The notes beneath the pieces are model-generated. The model did not search any database and had not been told where the DNA came from. It worked only from the letters and a program-made list of their open reading frames with translations. Shown piece after piece: positions 17,872 to 26,812 of a DNA stretch of 64,000 nucleotides. Location: contig CANFOM010000001.1 in assembly GCA_947448725.1 (NCBI GenBank), positions 62,001-126,000 on the forward strand, in the 5' to 3' direction. The translations under genes were made by a program, and so were the position numbers. Numbering within the stretch: the stretch's first letter is position 1; every line of letters starts with the position of its first letter. This stretch comes from Bacteroidota bacterium (GTDB lineage Bacteria > Bacteroidota > Bacteroidia > Chitinophagales > Chitinophagaceae).

Positions 17872-18681
17872 ATGCGAACAGTAGTACTTTATTTATTTTT
17901 TTCAGTCATCTTTTCCATGACAGCCCAAGCACAGTATTTGCAATTGTCTGAGACTAGTGGTGAAATTGGCGTCTTTCAAGGAACAGCAAGCTATAGAGGA
18001 GATATTGCGCCCGGTAATTATAAATGGAATCCAAGTTATGGTGGGTTTTATAAAAAATTAGTTAATGACTATATAGGTATTCGCCTTAGTTATGAAAATA
18101 TTACTTTAGAAGGAAATGATAATTCTTCTTTTGATATGTATGCAATGCAAAGAAAATTTGATTTTTATAGAAATTTCGAGGAAATAAGTTTAACCACCGA
18201 ATTGTACTTTTTAAAATTTATAGATGGCAACAAGCATTTTCGTTTCTCACCTTACTTAAGTTTTGGAGCTGGCGCAATAAAGTCTAAAACTAGCAAATCA
18301 GATATGAATGAAAGCGGTTTTCCTAATACACAGGATACTATAACAATAGTTTACCCATTTAATTTTGGTTTCAAATACAATGTAATTGGTCCTTTCAATG
18401 TTTTTGCAGAAGCTACGTATCGTTTTACCAATTCTGATAATATGGATCATCTTTCTGATGAAGGGCGAACCGGATATAATTCAATACCTTTTTATCAAGG
18501 AAGTGCTTCTGGTAAAGACCAATATTTTAGTTTTAAAGTTGGGCTTTCTTATAATTTGCTAAAAATATATGGGCCTGATAAACAATTCAATGAAAAGAAA
18601 AAGAGCATTTTTGGTGCAGAAGAATCCTCCGACAAGACAAGTACAAAAAAGAGCTTTTTTAAATTTTTTAAACGCAATTAA
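17872..18681 (+). CDS. DUF6089 outer-membrane beta-barrel protein
   Basis: A signal peptide (about residues 1-20, MTAQAQ) precedes a beta-barrel of roughly eight strands (EIGVFQGTASYRGDI, YIGIRLSYENITL, FRFSPYLSFGAGA, FNVFAEATYRF, FSFKVGLSYNL). The last 30 residues are a basic tail (KKSFFKFFKRN), unusual for a barrel. The family is specific to Bacteroidota and occurs between nadK and uppS. The function is unknown; the context suggests cell-envelope assembly. Confidence 0.85.
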   Translation: MRTVVLYLFFSVIFSMTAQAQYLQLSETSGEIGVFQGTASYRGDIAPGNYKWNPSYGGFYKKLVNDYIGIRLSYENITLEGNDNSSFDMYAMQRKFDFYRNFEEISLTTELYFLKFIDGNKHFRFSPYLSFGAGAIKSKTSKSDMNESGFPNTQDTITIVYPFNFGFKYNVIGPFNVFAEATYRFTNSDNMDHLSDEGRTGYNSIPFYQGSASGKDQYFSFKVGLSYNLLKIYGPDKQFNEKKKSIFGAEESSDKTSTKKSFFKFFKRN

Positions 18682-18707
18682 CCTAGTTATTTTCTTAATT
18701 TCACTCC

Positions 18708-19445
18708 ATGGAAAATTTGGATCCTAATAAACTACCTAAACACATTGCTATTATTATGGATGGCAATGGAAGGTGGGCGCAAGAACAAGGCCAAGATCGT
18801 TTATTTGGACACTATGAAGGGGTGATTAGTGTTCGTAAAGTGGTGGAAGCTGCCACAGAAATTGGCATCCAATACCTTACTTTATATGCTTTTAGTACAG
18901 AAAATTGGGACCGACCCGAACCCGAGGTAAATGGATTAATGAGCCTTTTTGTGGATACCATTGCCAAAGAAGTTCCAGATTTACATAAAAATAACATCAA
19001 ATTACACTTTATTGGGAACCTAGCTTTGCTGCCTGTAGACGCCCAAAAGGCCCTGGAAGCAGGGATGCTCCAAACCGCTCAAAACACTGGGTTAACCTTG
19101 ATCATTGCTTTAAGCTATAGCAGTAGATGGGAGCTTACCGAAGCGGCTAAAAAAATAGCCTTACAAGTACAAACTGGGCAAATGACGCTAGATCAAATTA
19201 ATGAAGCTACTATATCTGAAAACCTTACTACCAGTGATTTTCCAGATCCTGAACTGATGATTCGTACGAGTGGAGAATATCGAATAAGCAACTTTTTATT
19301 ATATCAGTTGGCTTATGCCGAGCTATACTTTACGAATACGCGTTGGCCTAATTTTCGTAAAAAAGACCTTGTAGAAGCCCTATTGGATTATCAATCCAGA
19401 GAGCGCAGATTTGGCAAAACCAGTCAACAAATCAAATCAAATTAA
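18708..19445 (+). CDS. uppS: Isoprenyl transferase (undecaprenyl diphosphate synthase) UppS
   Basis: Cis-prenyltransferase that makes the C55 lipid carrier for peptidoglycan and O-antigen. The catalytic motif IIMDGNGRWA (D18) is present, with FSTENWDRP and the C-terminal RTSGEYRISNFLLYQLAYAELYF region (its first Arg and Ser-Gly-Glu bind diphosphate). Length 245 is standard. It lies 26 bases after the DUF6089 gene and 83 bases before bamA. Confidence 0.97.
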   Translation: MENLDPNKLPKHIAIIMDGNGRWAQEQGQDRLFGHYEGVISVRKVVEAATEIGIQYLTLYAFSTENWDRPEPEVNGLMSLFVDTIAKEVPDLHKNNIKLHFIGNLALLPVDAQKALEAGMLQTAQNTGLTLIIALSYSSRWELTEAAKKIALQVQTGQMTLDQINEATISENLTTSDFPDPELMIRTSGEYRISNFLLYQLAYAELYFTNTRWPNFRKKDLVEALLDYQSRERRFGKTSQQIKSN

Positions 19446-19528
19446 AAAAATGTTGCATATGTTTATTTTGAGGTTTTAACAAAGACTTTGAAATATTACG
19501 AGTAATTTGCAGCTCTTTTAAATTATAA

Positions 19529-22285
19529 ATGTTAGTCCCACAGCAGATGCAGAATTTTCGCCAATTATTAATAGGTTCACTATCAGCGCTTTTAATTTCT
19601 TTGACTTCTTATGGACAGGAGACACCTGCTAAAGATTCTATTACTCAAATTAATGTAAAGCTGCTTGGAATTTTCAACCAAAAGTTGCCTATTAAATACA
19701 AGATTCGCAATATTAAAGTGGTTGGCAATCAATTCTTTGATGAGAATTTATTACTGTCTTTATCTACCTTAAATATTGGGGATGAGGTTAGCTTACCTGG
19801 CGGTGATAATTTTGCCAAAGCCATTCATAAGTTAATGGATCAAAATTATTTCAGTGATGTGAGCATTTATCTAACGGATTTAAATGGTAAAGACATAGAT
19901 GTTGAAATTGATGTTTTGGAAAGACCCCGTTTATCTAAATTTTCATTTATTGGAGTACGCAAATCGGACAACGATGACTTGTCTGGAAAAACCGGATTAA
20001 CGCCCAATAGGGTGATTACAGAAAACATGAAAATTACCGCCGTTGATGGTATTAAAAAGTTTTATGCCGAAAAGGGTTTTCAAGATGTTAAAGTAAGTAT
20101 TAGAGAAAGAAAAGACGCTACTCGAAAAAATAATTTATTATTAGACTTTGTCGTTGACAAAGGTCCAAAAGTGAGAATTAATAATATCAATTTTGGAGGT
20201 AATAAAGTGGAAGAAGGTAAATTGAAAAAAAGTTTAAAGGAAATTCACGAAAAATCGAGACTTACTTTATTCCCAATTAATGACAAGCCAATTATTGTTA
20301 AAACCTCACCTTATACTTTTAATGATTATTTAAGCGAGAAAGGTTTTTTAACTTTTACCAAAACAAAGAAAATATTAAATCCTTACGCTAGAATTAATTT
20401 ATCTTCTGCAAAGTTTGATTTAAAAAAATACGACGAAAGTAAAGACAACTTATTAAATTATTACAATTCATTGGGTTTTAGAGATGCGGTGATTGAAAGA
20501 GATACTGTGTATCACAATGCGGTAGGCAATTTAAATATTGATATGCAATTGAAGGAAGGACGTAAGTATTTCTTTGGCGGCATTACTTGGAGAGGCAATA
20601 CAAAATATCCAGACTCTTTATTGTCTACTATCTTAAATATTAAAAAAGGGGATATCTATAATCGCGAAATTTTATTTAATAAGTTAGGTAAAATACAAAC
20701 TCCAGAAGGAGGTGATATCAGTGGGTTGTATCAAGATGATGGTTATTTATTTTTTAGAGTAGACCCCATTGAAACTGCTGTTTACAATGACACCATTGAT
20801 TTTGAAATTAGAATGGTTGAAGGACCTCAAGCTACTATTAAAACGATTAGAATTGCGGGCAATGAAAAAACAAAAGATTTTGTTATTCGTCGTGAAGTAA
20901 GAACAGTACCTGGCGATAAATTTAGTCGTACTTTATTGGTTCGTTCTCAACGTGAAATTGCACAAATGAATTTCTTTGATGCAGAAAAAATTAAAATCGA
21001 TCCCGTACCTAATCCAGAAGATGGCACGGTGGATATTAATTATGGTGTTGAAGAAAAATCGAGTGATCAATTGGAATTAAGTGCTGGATGGGGTGGTTAT
21101 ATTGGTTTAACGGGAACTATTGGAGTTACTTTTAATAATTTCTCCTCTAAAAATTTATTTAAAAAATCGGCTTGGCAACCGCTACCAATGGGCGATGGAC
21201 AAAAATTAAGCTTAAGAGTTCAAAGTAATGGTAAGGCCTTTAGGTCTACCAATTTTACATTCACTGAACCATGGTTTGGGGGTACCAAAAGAAATACGCT
21301 TACAGTAAGTGTTTACAATACTAAGTATGGTCAAACTATCGACCCTACAACAGGTATGTACAATCTTAGTATTGCAGATTCGAGATATATTTCTACCACG
21401 GGTGCAACGCTTTCTTTTGGACAGCAATTGGCTTGGCCCGACGATTATTTTTCTTTAAGCATGGGCTTAAACTATACTCGTTATTTTTTAAGTAATTATG
21501 CAATTGACCCCTATAACTTACCCAATTTTAGTAATGGGGCTGTAAATAATGTAAACTTTAGAATTTCATTACAAAGAACTTCTATTGACCAACCTTTGTT
21601 TCCAAGAACAGGATCTAATTTCTTATTAAGTGCGCAATTGGCTCCACCCTATTCATTGTTTTTGCCCAATGTGAACACTGGAGCAAATCCTTTTGAATTG
21701 TTAGAATACCATAAATGGAGATTCAATGGAGAATGGTTTGTACCCCTGGGTAAACCATCTGGAGAAGATCATAATAAACAGTTTGTTTTACGCTTTGCTG
21801 CTAAATACGGATTCGTTGGTAATTATAATAGTAATTTAAAAGTATCTCCTTTTGAACGTTTTCAATTAGGGGATGCGGGATTGAGTAATCAATTTGCTTT
21901 ATTGGGGTATGATATTATTGCACAAAGAGGGTATCCAGTATACCAAACTTCTAATCCAAAAATAAATCCTGACCAACAAACAGCAACACAACATTTTACA
22001 ATGTTTAACAAATATGCTGTAGAAGTGAGATACCCATTGAGCTTAGCCGCTAGCAGCACCATCTATGCTTTGGGCTTTTTTGAAGCAGCCAATGGTTGGT
22101 ATAGTATGAAGGAGTTTGATCCATTTAATTTAAGACGTTCTGTAGGACTTGGGATGCGTTTTTACTTACCTATGTTTGGATTATTAGGTTTTGATTATGG
22201 TATTGGATTGGATAGATTAAATGGAACCAATAGCTTAAAAGACGCAGGAAGATTTACCTTTATGTTAGGCTTTGAACCAGAATAG
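19529..22285 (+). CDS. bamA: Outer-membrane protein assembly factor BamA
   Basis: Essential insertase for outer-membrane beta-barrels. The protein has 918 residues. It starts with a signal peptide (to about residue 30, TSYGQE; the ATG at 19547 is an alternative start). Five POTRA-like repeats follow, with recurrent openings such as YKIRNIKVVGNQFFDENLL, KVRINNINFGGNKV, KYFFGGITWRGNTK and ATIKTIRIAGNEKTKDFVIRREV. The Omp85 barrel spans about residues 520-918 and holds the conserved QRGYPVY-type loop and PLSLAASSTIYALGFFEAANGW. The last strand ends FTFMLGFEPE. It is followed by two ompH/skp chaperone genes, the usual order. Confidence 0.96.
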   Translation: MLVPQQMQNFRQLLIGSLSALLISLTSYGQETPAKDSITQINVKLLGIFNQKLPIKYKIRNIKVVGNQFFDENLLLSLSTLNIGDEVSLPGGDNFAKAIHKLMDQNYFSDVSIYLTDLNGKDIDVEIDVLERPRLSKFSFIGVRKSDNDDLSGKTGLTPNRVITENMKITAVDGIKKFYAEKGFQDVKVSIRERKDATRKNNLLLDFVVDKGPKVRINNINFGGNKVEEGKLKKSLKEIHEKSRLTLFPINDKPIIVKTSPYTFNDYLSEKGFLTFTKTKKILNPYARINLSSAKFDLKKYDESKDNLLNYYNSLGFRDAVIERDTVYHNAVGNLNIDMQLKEGRKYFFGGITWRGNTKYPDSLLSTILNIKKGDIYNREILFNKLGKIQTPEGGDISGLYQDDGYLFFRVDPIETAVYNDTIDFEIRMVEGPQATIKTIRIAGNEKTKDFVIRREVRTVPGDKFSRTLLVRSQREIAQMNFFDAEKIKIDPVPNPEDGTVDINYGVEEKSSDQLELSAGWGGYIGLTGTIGVTFNNFSSKNLFKKSAWQPLPMGDGQKLSLRVQSNGKAFRSTNFTFTEPWFGGTKRNTLTVSVYNTKYGQTIDPTTGMYNLSIADSRYISTTGATLSFGQQLAWPDDYFSLSMGLNYTRYFLSNYAIDPYNLPNFSNGAVNNVNFRISLQRTSIDQPLFPRTGSNFLLSAQLAPPYSLFLPNVNTGANPFELLEYHKWRFNGEWFVPLGKPSGEDHNKQFVLRFAAKYGFVGNYNSNLKVSPFERFQLGDAGLSNQFALLGYDIIAQRGYPVYQTSNPKINPDQQTATQHFTMFNKYAVEVRYPLSLAASSTIYALGFFEAANGWYSMKEFDPFNLRRSVGLGMRFYLPMFGLLGFDYGIGLDRLNGTNSLKDAGRFTFMLGFEPE

Positions 22286-22317
22286 ATTTAAAATACATTC
22301 ATTTTAAAACCAGGTAT

Positions 22318-22842
22318 ATGAATTTTAAAAAACATTTATTGATCCTTATGATAGGATTAGTTGGATTTCTTCCTACCCAGGCCCAAAGTAAATATGCGGT
22401 TATCAATACCAAGTATATTTTGGATAAAATACCAGACTACAAAGAAGCAGATAAGAAATTAAAAATATTGGGAGATCAATGGCAACAAGAAATTGATGAA
22501 AAGCAAATGGTGCTCGATAAGATGTATAAAAACTATGAAGGTGAGCAGTTTATGCTTTCTGAAGATTTGAAAAAAAAGCGGGAAGATGAGCTTTTTGCGA
22601 AAGAAAAAGAGCTAAGAGACCTTCAAAAAAAGCGCTTTGGCTATGAGGGAGATTTGTTCAAAGAAAGACAAAAACTGGTAAAACCCATTCAAGATAAAGT
22701 ATACAATGCGGTCCAAAAAATGGCTACAGCACGTGCTTATGACTTCATTTTGGATAAAAGTGAAGGAATTACCATTATATTTGCAGACCCAAAACTGGAT
22801 AAAAGCGATGACGTTTTAAAGGAGTTGGGGATTAATAATTAA
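22318..22842 (+). CDS. OmpH/Skp-family periplasmic chaperone (first copy)
   Basis: A 174-residue exported protein. After a signal peptide (about residues 1-22) it reads YAVINTKYILDKIPDYKEADKKL, the typical start of the Skp fold. A long charged coiled-coil hairpin follows (EKQMVLDKMYKNYEGEQ, KKKREDELFAKEKELRDL), then the C-terminal strand YDFILDKSEGITIIFADP. Skp holds unfolded outer-membrane proteins on the way to BamA. Co-transcription with bamA is likely (32-base gap). Confidence 0.92.
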   Translation: MNFKKHLLILMIGLVGFLPTQAQSKYAVINTKYILDKIPDYKEADKKLKILGDQWQQEIDEKQMVLDKMYKNYEGEQFMLSEDLKKKREDELFAKEKELRDLQKKRFGYEGDLFKERQKLVKPIQDKVYNAVQKMATARAYDFILDKSEGITIIFADPKLDKSDDVLKELGINN

Positions 22843-22882
22843 CTATTACAAAATAGAAATAGTAAAAATAAAAAAATAAGTT

Positions 22883-23503
22883 ATGAAAAAAGGTTTCCTA
22901 TTTGCAGCTATCTTATTAGTAGCAGTATCATTTAGCAACAGTGCTTCAGCACAAACGAAAATCGGATATTTTGATGATCAAAGTGTTATTTCTTTATTCC
23001 CTGGAATACAAGAGAAATTAGATACTATTCTTAGATCTTACGCACAAGATACTTTACAAGAAGAGTATAATTATACTTTGAAAGACTATCAAGTAAAAGA
23101 CAGTATTTACAAAAGAGATTCAGTGGATTTGTCAAAAAGACCTAAAGCCTTAGAAATGGCAACTACCGATTTGAATAAATTAAAATACAAATTGATTAAT
23201 TGGCAACAATACCAACAACAAGCAATGCAACAAAAAGAAGAAGCTCTTTTGTTGCCTTACAGACAAAAAGTAGCTACTGCCTTAAGTGAAGTAGTTGCAG
23301 AAAATAAATATACTTTGGTATTTAAAGCTGAATCATTATCGCCTTATACACAGCCTTCTATTGCCGATAATTTAACCATTAGAGTGGCTATGAAATTGAA
23401 ATTGAATTTACCTAAGGAAGTGGTAGAAGCGTTTAAAGCTGCAACGGGTGGTGCAACTGCAGCACCAGCTGCTTCAAAAGCTGCTCCAGCTAAAAAAGGA
23501 TAA
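22883..23503 (+). CDS. OmpH/Skp-family periplasmic chaperone (second copy)
   Basis: A 206-residue exported protein with a signal peptide (about 1-24, NSASAQ). The Skp-like start is TKIGYFDDQSVISLFPG. A long helical arm follows (around residues 55-135, rich in Q and K, e.g. WQQYQQQAMQQKEEALL), then YTLVFKAES. It ends in a low-complexity Ala/Pro/Lys tail. Paired ompH genes after bamA are usual in Bacteroidota. A strong terminator hairpin follows at 23527, closing the locus. Confidence 0.9.
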   Translation: MKKGFLFAAILLVAVSFSNSASAQTKIGYFDDQSVISLFPGIQEKLDTILRSYAQDTLQEEYNYTLKDYQVKDSIYKRDSVDLSKRPKALEMATTDLNKLKYKLINWQQYQQQAMQQKEEALLLPYRQKVATALSEVVAENKYTLVFKAESLSPYTQPSIADNLTIRVAMKLKLNLPKEVVEAFKAATGGATAAPAASKAAPAKKG

Positions 23504-23526
23504 TATTCTAAAAAATATTTTATAAA

Positions 23527-23562
23527 AGAACCTCGTTGTTATGCAACGAGGTTCTTAGTTTT
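23527..23562 (+). terminator. Rho-independent terminator after the bamA-ompH locus
   Basis: A perfect 12-bp stem (AGAACCTCGTTG at 23527-23538 with its complement at 23544-23555), loop of five bases, followed by a T-rich tail (TTAGTTTT). Confidence 0.85.
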
Positions 23563-23587
23563 ACAGAAGGAACTTAAAAATTTTAGC

Positions 23588-24409
23588 ATGCCTGCACCTA
23601 TTGGAGTTTTTGATAGTGGATATGGAGGACTGACCATATTAAAAGAGTTGAAAAAAAAACTTCCTAATTATGATTATATTTATTTAGGGGATAATGCGCG
23701 TGCACCCTATGGAACCAGGTCTTTTGAAACAGTCTATCAATATACGCTAGAGGCAGTCAATTGGTTTTTTGCACAAGGTTGTGATTTAGTTATTTTAGCC
23801 TGCAATACTGCTTCTGCTAAAGCCCTGCGAAACATTCAACAAAAAATTTTACCCACCCTCGAACCACACAAAAGAGTGTTGGGGGTGATTAGACCCACCA
23901 CCGAAGTAATAGGTAATTTTACGACCACTCAACAACTGGGTATTATGGGAACGGTTGGAACCGTTCAAAGCAATAGCTACCCCATTGAATTAGCTAAACT
24001 TTTTCCTGATGTAAAAGTTTATCAACAGGCTTGCCCAATGTGGGTACCCTTGATTGAAAATGGCGAATTTGATCATCCCGGGGCTGACTATTTTGTAAAA
24101 CAATATGTAGAGGCCTTGTTTAAGCAGTCTACTGACATTGATACTATTTTACTTGCTTGTACGCATTATCCATTATTGGAGGCCAAAATAAGGGCCTATT
24201 TGCCATCAGGCGTGAATCTAGTGCTGCAAGGCGCTATAGTAGCTAATAGCTTAGCAAAATACCTTGAAATGCATCCCGAAATGGCCCAAAAATGTAGTCA
24301 AAATGGACATTTGACCTTTTATACTACGGATGAACCAGCACCCTTTGAAAAGCAGGCTAGTCTGTTTTTTGGACAAAAAATTGAGGCAAAACATACAGAT
24401 TTAGCTTAA
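23588..24409 (+). CDS. murI: Glutamate racemase MurI
   Basis: Supplies D-glutamate for peptidoglycan. The protein is 273 residues. The first catalytic region is VFDSGYGGLT (D8, S9), followed by YLGDNARAPYGTRS. The first catalytic cysteine is in LACNTASA (about residue 78) and the second in LLACTHYPLLE (about 196). It lies downstream of a terminator, so it must have its own promoter, which I could not identify. Confidence 0.97.
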   Translation: MPAPIGVFDSGYGGLTILKELKKKLPNYDYIYLGDNARAPYGTRSFETVYQYTLEAVNWFFAQGCDLVILACNTASAKALRNIQQKILPTLEPHKRVLGVIRPTTEVIGNFTTTQQLGIMGTVGTVQSNSYPIELAKLFPDVKVYQQACPMWVPLIENGEFDHPGADYFVKQYVEALFKQSTDIDTILLACTHYPLLEAKIRAYLPSGVNLVLQGAIVANSLAKYLEMHPEMAQKCSQNGHLTFYTTDEPAPFEKQASLFFGQKIEAKHTDLA

Positions 24410-24426
24410 AAAATGAAAAAATACCC

Positions 24427-24434
24427 TATTTTTG
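24427..24434 (+). promoter_or_regulatory. -7 promoter element for rpmH
   Basis: TATTTTTG matches TAnnTTTG, 83 bases before the rpmH ATG, so the leader is rather long. The leader holds a 16-codon open frame (24457-24507) that is probably chance. Confidence 0.45.
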
Positions 24435-24517
24435 CCGTCCTTTCACAGGTAGTGGTATGGTGACTGCTATTGGATGTGGAATTTTTTTTAAGAAACTAAG
24501 CAAGTAAAAGACATCAA

Positions 24518-24679
24518 ATGAAACGTACATTTCAACCCCATAAACGTCGTCGTAAATCAGTTCACGGTTTCCGTAAACGTATGGAATCTGCTAACGGTCG
24601 TAAAGTATTAGCTAGCCGCCGCAAGAAAGGACGCAAAAAACTAACTGTATCTAGTGAGAAAGGATTAAAGAAAAATTAA
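24518..24679 (+). CDS. rpmH: 50S ribosomal protein L34
   Basis: A 53-residue, highly basic protein (ATG at 24518, TAA at 24677-24679). It starts [20 protein letters not shown] and continues [22 protein letters not shown], the invariant L34 signature. The C-terminal extension SSEKGLKKN is typical of Bacteroidota. It is part of the large ribosomal subunit near the exit tunnel. It is followed by a strong terminator and then rnpA and yidD, the conserved rpmH-rnpA-yidD order. Confidence 0.98.
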   Translation: MKRTFQPHKRRRKSVHGFRKRMESANGRKVLASRRKKGRKKLTVSSEKGLKKN

Positions 24680-24727
24680 TCTAGGAAGTATCCCTTTCTA
24701 ACTATTACAAATAAATTCAATAATTTT

Positions 24728-24760
24728 AAAGTCCTTCCCGTTTTCGGGAAGGACTTTTTT
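24728..24760 (+). terminator. Rho-independent terminator after rpmH
   Basis: A perfect 13-bp stem (24728-24740 with 24745-24757) around a TTTT loop, with six T residues spanning the end of the stem. It separates rpmH from rnpA; read-through or a separate promoter must serve rnpA. Confidence 0.88.
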
Positions 24761-24790
24761 CATAAGGGTACTTTATAAAAATTAAGCAGC

Positions 24791-25216
24791 TTGCCTAAAG
24801 TGTTCACCTATAAAAAACAGGATAAATTAAAAAGCAGAAAACAAACGCAACATTTGTTTTCGAAGGGGCAATCTATTAATGTATTTCCTATTAAATTAAT
24901 TTTTACTTTAGAAATCAATGCAACAGAGGCTAGCAAGGGAATTGCCGAACCCAATGGAATTTTACAAGCAGGCGTTGGGGCACCTAGTAGAACCTTTCGC
25001 AAAGCGGTACAACGCAATCGCGTAAAAAGATTATTAAGAGAAGCCTATCGTTTAGAGAAACCTAGTTTTATGGAGCAAGTATCTTTAGCCAATAAGCGTT
25101 TAAATTTATTTTTTTTATATACAGATGCAGTAGTGTTGACACAATTAGAAATTCAAACTAAGTTGAAAGAGGCTTTGAACCTGTTAGTTAAAAAACTAGC
25201 CCTACCCAATAAATAA
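24791..25216 (+). CDS. rnpA: Ribonuclease P protein component RnpA
   Basis: Protein cofactor of RNase P, which matures the 5' ends of tRNAs. The family signature is R-N-R-V-K-R-L-L-R-E-A-Y-R (about residues 76-88), preceded by AVQ and an N-terminal FTYKKQDKLKSRKQ that starts the fold. At 141 residues it is slightly long because of an insertion in the middle (NATEASKGIAEPNG). The start is TTG at 24791 or GTG at 24800; no ATG is available, so this end is uncertain. It is followed by yidD 3 bases later. Confidence 0.93.
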   Translation: MPKVFTYKKQDKLKSRKQTQHLFSKGQSINVFPIKLIFTLEINATEASKGIAEPNGILQAGVGAPSRTFRKAVQRNRVKRLLREAYRLEKPSFMEQVSLANKRLNLFFLYTDAVVLTQLEIQTKLKEALNLLVKKLALPNK

Positions 25217-25219
25217 AAA

Positions 25220-25459
25220 TTGTTTTTGCAAACGCTAAAAAAAATAATAGCCTTACCTTTTATTGTATTGATTCGCTTTTATCAATATGTACTTTCTCCT
25301 TGGTTAGGAGTAAGTAAGTGTAGGTTTACGCCCACTTGCTCTCATTATACCATTGAAGCCATCCAAAAATATGGGCCGTTGAAAGGAATTTTCTTAGGCG
25401 CGAAACGTTTGAGTAAATGCAGGCCAGGCGGTGGGCATGGCTACGATCCAGTACCTTGA
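25220..25459 (+). CDS. yidD: Membrane protein insertion efficiency factor YidD
   Basis: A 79-residue protein with an amphipathic N-terminus (LKKIIALPFIVLIRFYQYVLSP) and the family core CRFTPTCSHYTIEAIQKYGPLKG, ending CRPGGGHGYDPVP. It helps the YidC insertase at the inner membrane. It starts at a TTG 3 bases after rnpA. The rnpA-yidD pairing is conserved in many bacteria. Confidence 0.96.
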   Translation: MFLQTLKKIIALPFIVLIRFYQYVLSPWLGVSKCRFTPTCSHYTIEAIQKYGPLKGIFLGAKRLSKCRPGGGHGYDPVP

Positions 25460-25482
25460 TAAAATTTTCTTTATTACCGCTA

Positions 25483-25520
25483 GCGCCTAAAAAAACCTGC
25501 ACTTTGGAGGCGCAGGTTTT
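25483..25520. terminator. Bidirectional terminator between yidD and superoxide dismutase
   Basis: A 9-bp stem (AAAACCTGC at 25492-25500 with 25512-25520) lies between the convergent genes. On the reverse strand it is followed by seven T residues, so it mainly ends the sod transcript. A competing 6-bp stem, GCGCCT (25483-25488) with AGGCGC (25508-25513), cannot form at the same time. Confidence 0.75.
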
Positions 25521-25542
25521 AAATAAGTATTGAATCTGTAAT

Positions 25543-26148
25543 TTATTTTGCAGCAGCAAAACGTTCAGCCACTACTGACCAATTGACTACATTCCAAAAA
25601 GCAGCTAAATAATCAGCTCTTCTATTTTGATATTTTAAATAGTATGCGTGTTCCCATACATCCGCTCCTAAAATAGGATGGCCTTTTACTTCAGCCACAT
25701 CCATTAAAGGATTGTCTTGATTGGGGGTAGAGCTCACTTCTAATTTTCCGTCTTTTACCAATAACCAAGCCCAACCGCTTCCAAAACGTGTCATACCTGC
25801 AGCGGCAAATTTTTCTTTGAATGCATCCAAGCTTCCAAAAGCAGCATTGATGGCATCTGCCAATGCACCAGTAGGATGGCCGCCAGCATTAGGCGCTAAG
25901 CTTGCCCAGAAAAAACTGTGGTTCCAATGTCCGCCACCGTTATTTCTAACCGCTGGACTAATGGTTCCAGCCACTTTTACTAATTCTTCTAAACTCTTTC
26001 CTTCATTGGGTGTACCTGCAATGGCTTTATTTAAATTGTCTACATATGCTTGATGGTGTTTGCCATGATGAATTTGCATGGTCAAGGTATCAAAATGAGG
26101 TTCTAGAGCTTCGTGTGCGTAGGGTAACGCTGGTAAAGTAAATGACAT
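25543..26148 (-). CDS. sodA: Superoxide dismutase, Mn/Fe family (Mn-type residues)
   Basis: Converts superoxide to hydrogen peroxide and oxygen. All four metal ligands are visible: H27, H77 (NHSFFW), D163 and H167 (DVWEHAYY). Length 201 is typical. Two positions that separate the metal types favour manganese: Gly73 in GGGHWNH (Gly77 in E. coli MnSOD, Gln in FeSOD) and Gln144 in TPNQDNPLM (Gln146 in MnSOD, Ala in FeSOD). Bacteroidota enzymes can be cambialistic, so the metal is inferred. No signal peptide is present, so it is cytoplasmic. Confidence 0.95.
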   Translation of the reverse strand: MSFTLPALPYAHEALEPHFDTLTMQIHHGKHHQAYVDNLNKAIAGTPNEGKSLEELVKVAGTISPAVRNNGGGHWNHSFFWASLAPNAGGHPTGALADAINAAFGSLDAFKEKFAAAGMTRFGSGWAWLLVKDGKLEVSSTPNQDNPLMDVAEVKGHPILGADVWEHAYYLKYQNRRADYLAAFWNVVNWSVVAERFAAAK

Positions 26149-26270
26149 ATTTTTTATTTATTGTGTTTCAAAATGAATCCCAAAATTACAATGCTTTCCC
26201 CTGATTTAAGCGAAGGCAACACTTTTTTTCCTAAAATAGAAAAGAAATGCAAATTCAATACCTATAGAGG

Positions 26271-26343
26271 AGCGAAGTAAATAAATAGTTTCCGAACTAA
26301 TCCGTTAGTAGGATTAGGCAGGAAAGCTATTTATTACGAAGCT
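26271..26343. repeat. Long imperfect palindrome (possible REP-like element or 3' structure of tadA)
   Basis: Two 33-base arms (26271-26303 and 26311-26343) around a 7-base loop GTTAGTA pair at about 26 of 33 positions, with two bulges. The inner 7 bp are perfect (CTAATCC with GGATTAG). It lies just after the tadA stop in tadA's direction and has no T-run. The rest of the 214-base gap (26149-26362) shows no gene. No second copy was noticed in the window. Confidence 0.6.
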
Positions 26344-26362
26344 AATAGCATGGTAATGTATC

Positions 26363-26803
26363 TTAACGCTTGGCTTTAAAAAAAGCTTGCATGAGCGCAG
26401 CACAGTCGTCTTGTAAAATTCCACCTACCAGGGTAGTGGAAGGATGAAAAGGATTTTTTTCGGTTACTCTTCTGTAACTATTTTTTTCATCGTAAGCCCC
26501 AAAAACAATATGACCAATTTTATTCCAGTACAAAGCACCTGCACACATTAAGCAAGGCTCAATGGTAACATATAAAGTAGCTTCTGGTAAATATTTTGCT
26601 TGTAAACTTTCGCAGGCACTGGTGATGGCTAAAATTTCTGCATGCGCAGTAACATCTTTCAAAAGTTGAACTTGATTGTGCGCCTTAGCAATAATTTTTT
26701 CATGCATGACTAGGATAGCCCCTACTGGGACTTCATCCATGTCAAAGGCCCTCTGTGCTTGCACGAGGGCCTGACGCATGAAGTTTTCATGAATAGTTTG
26801 CAC
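26363..26803 (-). CDS. tadA: tRNA adenosine(34) deaminase TadA
   Basis: Zinc deaminase that converts the wobble adenosine of tRNA-Arg(ACG) to inosine. The zinc site is H54-A-E56 (VTAHAEI) and P83-C84-L-M-C87. The N-terminal FMRQALVQAQRAFDMDEVPVGAI is characteristic of TadA rather than of guanine deaminases. Length 146 fits. It lies 9 bases downstream of the DUF1080 gene on the same strand and could be co-transcribed with the sugar-oxidation genes, though no functional link is apparent. Confidence 0.93.
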   Translation of the reverse strand: MQTIHENFMRQALVQAQRAFDMDEVPVGAILVMHEKIIAKAHNQVQLLKDVTAHAEILAITSACESLQAKYLPEATLYVTIEPCLMCAGALYWNKIGHIVFGAYDEKNSYRRVTEKNPFHPSTTLVGGILQDDCAALMQAFFKAKR

Positions 26804-26812
26804 TATTATGAA

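Noticed and set aside
24457..24507. 16-codon open frame in the rpmH leader, a possible leader peptide
   Set aside because: Short enough to occur by chance; no attenuator-like hairpin pair follows it.
25721..26053. 110-codon open frame opposite the superoxide dismutase gene
   Set aside because: Antisense shadow of a fully conserved gene, without domain features or promoter.
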